A stretch of 64,000 nucleotides of DNA from the NCBI RefSeq assembly GCF_003002875.1, contig NZ_PVTH01000007.1, positions 124,001 to 188,000 of the forward strand, given 5' to 3'. The DNA is from Arcticibacter pallidicorallinus. Lineage in GTDB: Bacteria > Bacteroidota > Bacteroidia > Sphingobacteriales > Sphingobacteriaceae. The position numbers were made by a program, and so were the translations under genes. Below the pieces are notes generated by a model. That model was not told where the DNA came from and ran no database searches. It was given only the letters and a program-made list of their open reading frames with translations. Shown one piece after another: positions 62,000-64,000 of the stretch (its first letter is position 1; every line of letters starts with the position of its first letter).

Positions 62000-62731
62000 T
62001 TACATAAAGAAGATCAGCTTACAAGAAGCGATCGCCAAAACGGCGGTCAACAGATAGCGTATAGTAACTTGAGGAAGTCGCTGACTTCCGATATACGACC
62101 CCAGAAATCCCCCGGCTGCAGCACTTGAAAACCATACTGCCGCTGAGGGGCTTATGCTTATCGGATCTGAGCTGCCGAGCAGGCCGCCAAGAGAGTTGAG
62201 AACAATGAAAAGAGCCGATGCTGCCGCTGCCTCTTTAGCATTCGCCCACGACAGAAGGATGAGAACCGGACTCAGAAAGATTCCTCCACCGATATTTAAC
62301 ATCCCCGACAATAAACCAAGCACCGCGCCCCAGATAAGCGGCGCTACAACAGGTATCACTCTTTTATGCTCTGAGTCGGATGGTATTACCCCCAATAGTT
62401 TTATAATAGGAACAACCAAGGCGAGGCCCAGAAGCAGGTTGTAGAGTTCACCCTGTAAAGGAAACCGCGACCCGATAAATGCAGCCGGAACCGATGTGAA
62501 AAGGAAAGGGCGGCATATTTCCCATTTAAAAAATCCCGCTTTCCTGAATTGGTAAAACGCCACTCCGGCCACTACTATATTCAAGATTAGAATCATTGGT
62601 TTATAAGTGTCCACGGGAACTGCAAATAAGGACAAGACTGCTATATATCCGCTCGCGCCGCCATGTCCTACAGATGAATACAGGAAGCCGATGAGGAGCA
62701 ATGATAGTGCGATGACGATGTCTAGACTCAT
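62000..62731 (-). CDS. TauE/SafE-family membrane protein (sulfite exporter-like)
   Basis: From the ATG at 62731, 243 residues with about 8 hydrophobic segments in two repeats. Family signatures are SSVGHGGASGYIAVLSLF in the first repeat and LLSGMLNIGGGIFLSPVLILL in the second. Members export small sulfur or carboxylate anions such as sulfoacetate or sulfite, with mostly unproven substrates. The preceding in-frame ATG at 62770 gives a charged extension that I do not favour. It stands alone. Confidence 0.88.
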   Translation of the reverse strand: MSLDIVIALSLLLIGFLYSSVGHGGASGYIAVLSLFAVPVDTYKPMILILNIVVAGVAFYQFRKAGFFKWEICRPFLFTSVPAAFIGSRFPLQGELYNLLLGLALVVPIIKLLGVIPSDSEHKRVIPVVAPLIWGAVLGLLSGMLNIGGGIFLSPVLILLSWANAKEAAAASALFIVLNSLGGLLGSSDPISISPSAAVWFSSAAAGGFLGSYIGSQRLPQVTIRYLLTAVLAIASCKLIFFM

Positions 62732-63141
62732 TTGTTTTGCTGAAGTTTGCGGTTTAAGCCGGAGATGCAATGCAGATTACGTTTCCAGACAACGGCCGAA
62801 TTATCATTCTGTTTTATTCACCTGCATGGATATACAGGATGCTACGGGTTGCAGAAATGGTAATAAGGTTGTAAGATAGCATAAGATTAGTTCATTTGCC
62901 TCTGGCTATAGACTAATTTTTGAACCAGTTATTTTTAACTTACTTATTATAAACACAATAGACATAGGTGCTGTGCATAAGATCGGATCAGCGATTACTG
63001 TTTTTAATCGCCTGTTCTTCTTCAATAGGTTTGGAGCACTGAAGCAGCTAACGAGTTTTTGAAAAAAAACTGTTACAATCAGTTCTTCATTCTGATGACC
63101 ACAGGCCTTGAATACATATTGATAACCAAAAAGGATAGACA
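62732..63141. other. Gene-free region before the acetylesterase gene
   Basis: About 410 bases with no supported gene. The frame at 62607-62879 (+) is antisense to the TauE gene and has no family features. An A/T-rich stretch near 63060 precedes the next gene. I see no clear promoter. Confidence 0.5.
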
Positions 63142-63942
63142 TTGAAAAGGAAATCATTTTACAACACCTGCCTGTTTTTAACGATAGCTGTTTTTTCCTC
63201 ATTTGTTATGATGAGGCCCTCTGATAAACCAACATTGTTTCTGATCGGCGACTCTACCGTAAAAAACGGCCAGGGGAATGGTGGCGGAAACCAGTGGGGC
63301 TGGGGTAGTTTTATAAGCGATTACTTTGATTCAACGCGTATTAACGTGGAAAACCATGCTCTGGGTGGTACCAGCAGCCGCACCTTCAGAACGAGGGGAT
63401 TGTGGACTAAGGTCCTCGACAAGATAAAACCTGGTGATTACGTGATCATGCAGTTCGGCCACAACGACGGTAGTCCGCTTGACGATACAGCGCGTGCCCG
63501 GGGAACTATCAAATCTACCGGTGATGAGGTCAGAGAAATTTACAACCCCATTACGAAGCAACAGGAAGTTGTCCATACTTATGGCTGGTATATGTCCAGG
63601 TTCATAATCGAAGCCCGGGAGAAAGGCGCGATACCTATTGTTTGTTCGCCCGTTCCAAGAAGTAACTGGACCGATGGAAAGGTGAAGCGTGGGGGAGAAG
63701 GTTACAGCAAATTAGCTGAGGAAACGGCCAGAACAGCTGGCGCACACTATATCGATCTCAATCTGCTTATTTCTGAAAAGTACGATGCCTTGGGGGAAGA
63801 CCGGGTAAGAAAGATGTTCCCGGCAGATCACACACATACCAATATGGAAGGCGCAAAAGTAAACGCTGCGGCAGTTGTAGATGGTCTAAGAGGCACACCT
63901 GGATTTTCACTAAACCACTATTTAAATAAATCGAAAAATTAA
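63142..63942 (+). CDS. Rhamnogalacturonan acetylesterase-like SGNH hydrolase (CE12)
   Basis: 266 residues starting at a TTG, with a signal peptide (KSFYNTCLFLTIAVFSSFVMM). SGNH blocks are all present: LIGDSTVKNG with the nucleophile Ser, HALGGTSSRTF (block II Gly), MQFGHNDGSP (Asn block) and FPADHTHTNMEGA (Asp/His). This is the CE12 arrangement. It removes acetyl groups from rhamnogalacturonan or related pectin. It probably begins a unit with the next, truncated gene. GH28 and GH43 enzymes elsewhere in the window support pectin degradation. Confidence 0.92.
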   Translation: MKRKSFYNTCLFLTIAVFSSFVMMRPSDKPTLFLIGDSTVKNGQGNGGGNQWGWGSFISDYFDSTRINVENHALGGTSSRTFRTRGLWTKVLDKIKPGDYVIMQFGHNDGSPLDDTARARGTIKSTGDEVREIYNPITKQQEVVHTYGWYMSRFIIEAREKGAIPIVCSPVPRSNWTDGKVKRGGEGYSKLAEETARTAGAHYIDLNLLISEKYDALGEDRVRKMFPADHTHTNMEGAKVNAAAVVDGLRGTPGFSLNHYLNKSKN

Positions 63943-63956
63943 ATTATTGAATCAAT

Positions 63957-64000
63957 ATGAATAAGCCTATTTCGGGGAAATTTCTTATCCTTCCCATACT
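63957..64000 (+). CDS. Start of a further gene, cut by the window edge
   Basis: An ATG 15 bases after the acetylesterase stop opens a frame reading MNKPISGKFLILP up to the edge. A hydrophobic stretch begins, as in a signal peptide. It is likely co-transcribed with the acetylesterase. Identity cannot be determined. Confidence 0.5.
   Translation, partial: MNKPISGKFLILPI

Noticed and set aside
1-64000. Search for CRISPR arrays, insertion sequences, prophage or toxin-antitoxin genes
   Set aside because: No regularly spaced repeats, transposase or integrase frames, or phage structural genes were seen by reading.

Overview
The window is a 64 kb chromosomal stretch from a member of the Bacteroidota, most likely Sphingobacteriales (a Pedobacter/Sphingobacterium-like organism). 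The evidence is a SusC/SusD pair, other TonB-dependent receptors, DUF3857, head-GIN and DUF1080 proteins, TAT-exported Gfo/Idh oxidoreductases, and repeated promoters of the Bacteroidota type TTG-N19-TAnnTTTG. The phylum call is firm; the family call is inference. No prophage, insertion sequence, CRISPR array or rRNA was seen.

Layout. 1-4.2 kb (minus): aromatic amino acid biosynthesis (S4 protein, aroB, then a separately promoted unit pheA - DAHP synthase/chorismate mutase - aroA). The pheA unit starts with a Tyr/Phe-rich leader peptide, an antiterminator segment and a terminator, i.e. a complete transcription attenuator. 4.2-7.2 kb: proline dehydrogenase, a small conserved protein, a HAD hydrolase, a tRNA with CAT anticodon, and a gene-poor stretch with one possible gene remnant. 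7.2-12.6 kb: a very large multi-PAS/GAF histidine kinase split into two frames at an A6 run. 12.7-19.4 kb: a GH28 enzyme diverging from an operon Gfo/Idh - ApbE - Gfo/Idh - DUF1080, which fits 3-keto-glycoside chemistry; the second Gfo/Idh protein carries a sequence matching the ApbE flavinylation consensus.

19.6-23.7 kb: nitric oxide handling (hemerythrin-like protein, a heme-copper-oxidase-I-like membrane protein, quinol NO reductase). 23.8-28.7 kb: SusD and SusC. 29.2-36.7 kb: a nitrate-reduction island (degenerate MoeB-rhodanese, cytochrome-b-like protein, molybdoenzyme, four-cluster ferredoxin, Rieske protein, small membrane protein, NarK with an extra soluble domain). 36.9-42.2 kb: a TonB receptor with a thioredoxin-fold partner, then a sulfur module (two YeeE/YedE proteins and a metallo-beta-lactamase-rhodanese protein). 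The NO operon and the sulfur module share an almost identical palindrome at the same distance from the promoter, suggesting one Crp/Fnr-type activator. No nitrite reductase is present here.

42.3-47.6 kb: a membrane protein, two paralogous beta-barrel proteins, a GntR regulator, a RibBA with an altered GTP cyclohydrolase II loop, and an exported protein of unknown function. 47.6-53.1 kb (minus): a Pao-type aldehyde oxidoreductase operon with its maturation factors. 53.2-60.3 kb: a Na+/H+ antiporter, two coupled DUF3857/transglutaminase-like proteins (one with its triad lost), EcsC and head-GIN proteins. 60.3-64 kb: GH43, TauE/SafE and a rhamnogalacturonan acetylesterase, plus the first codons of one more gene. 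Together with GH28 these point to plant cell wall polysaccharide use.
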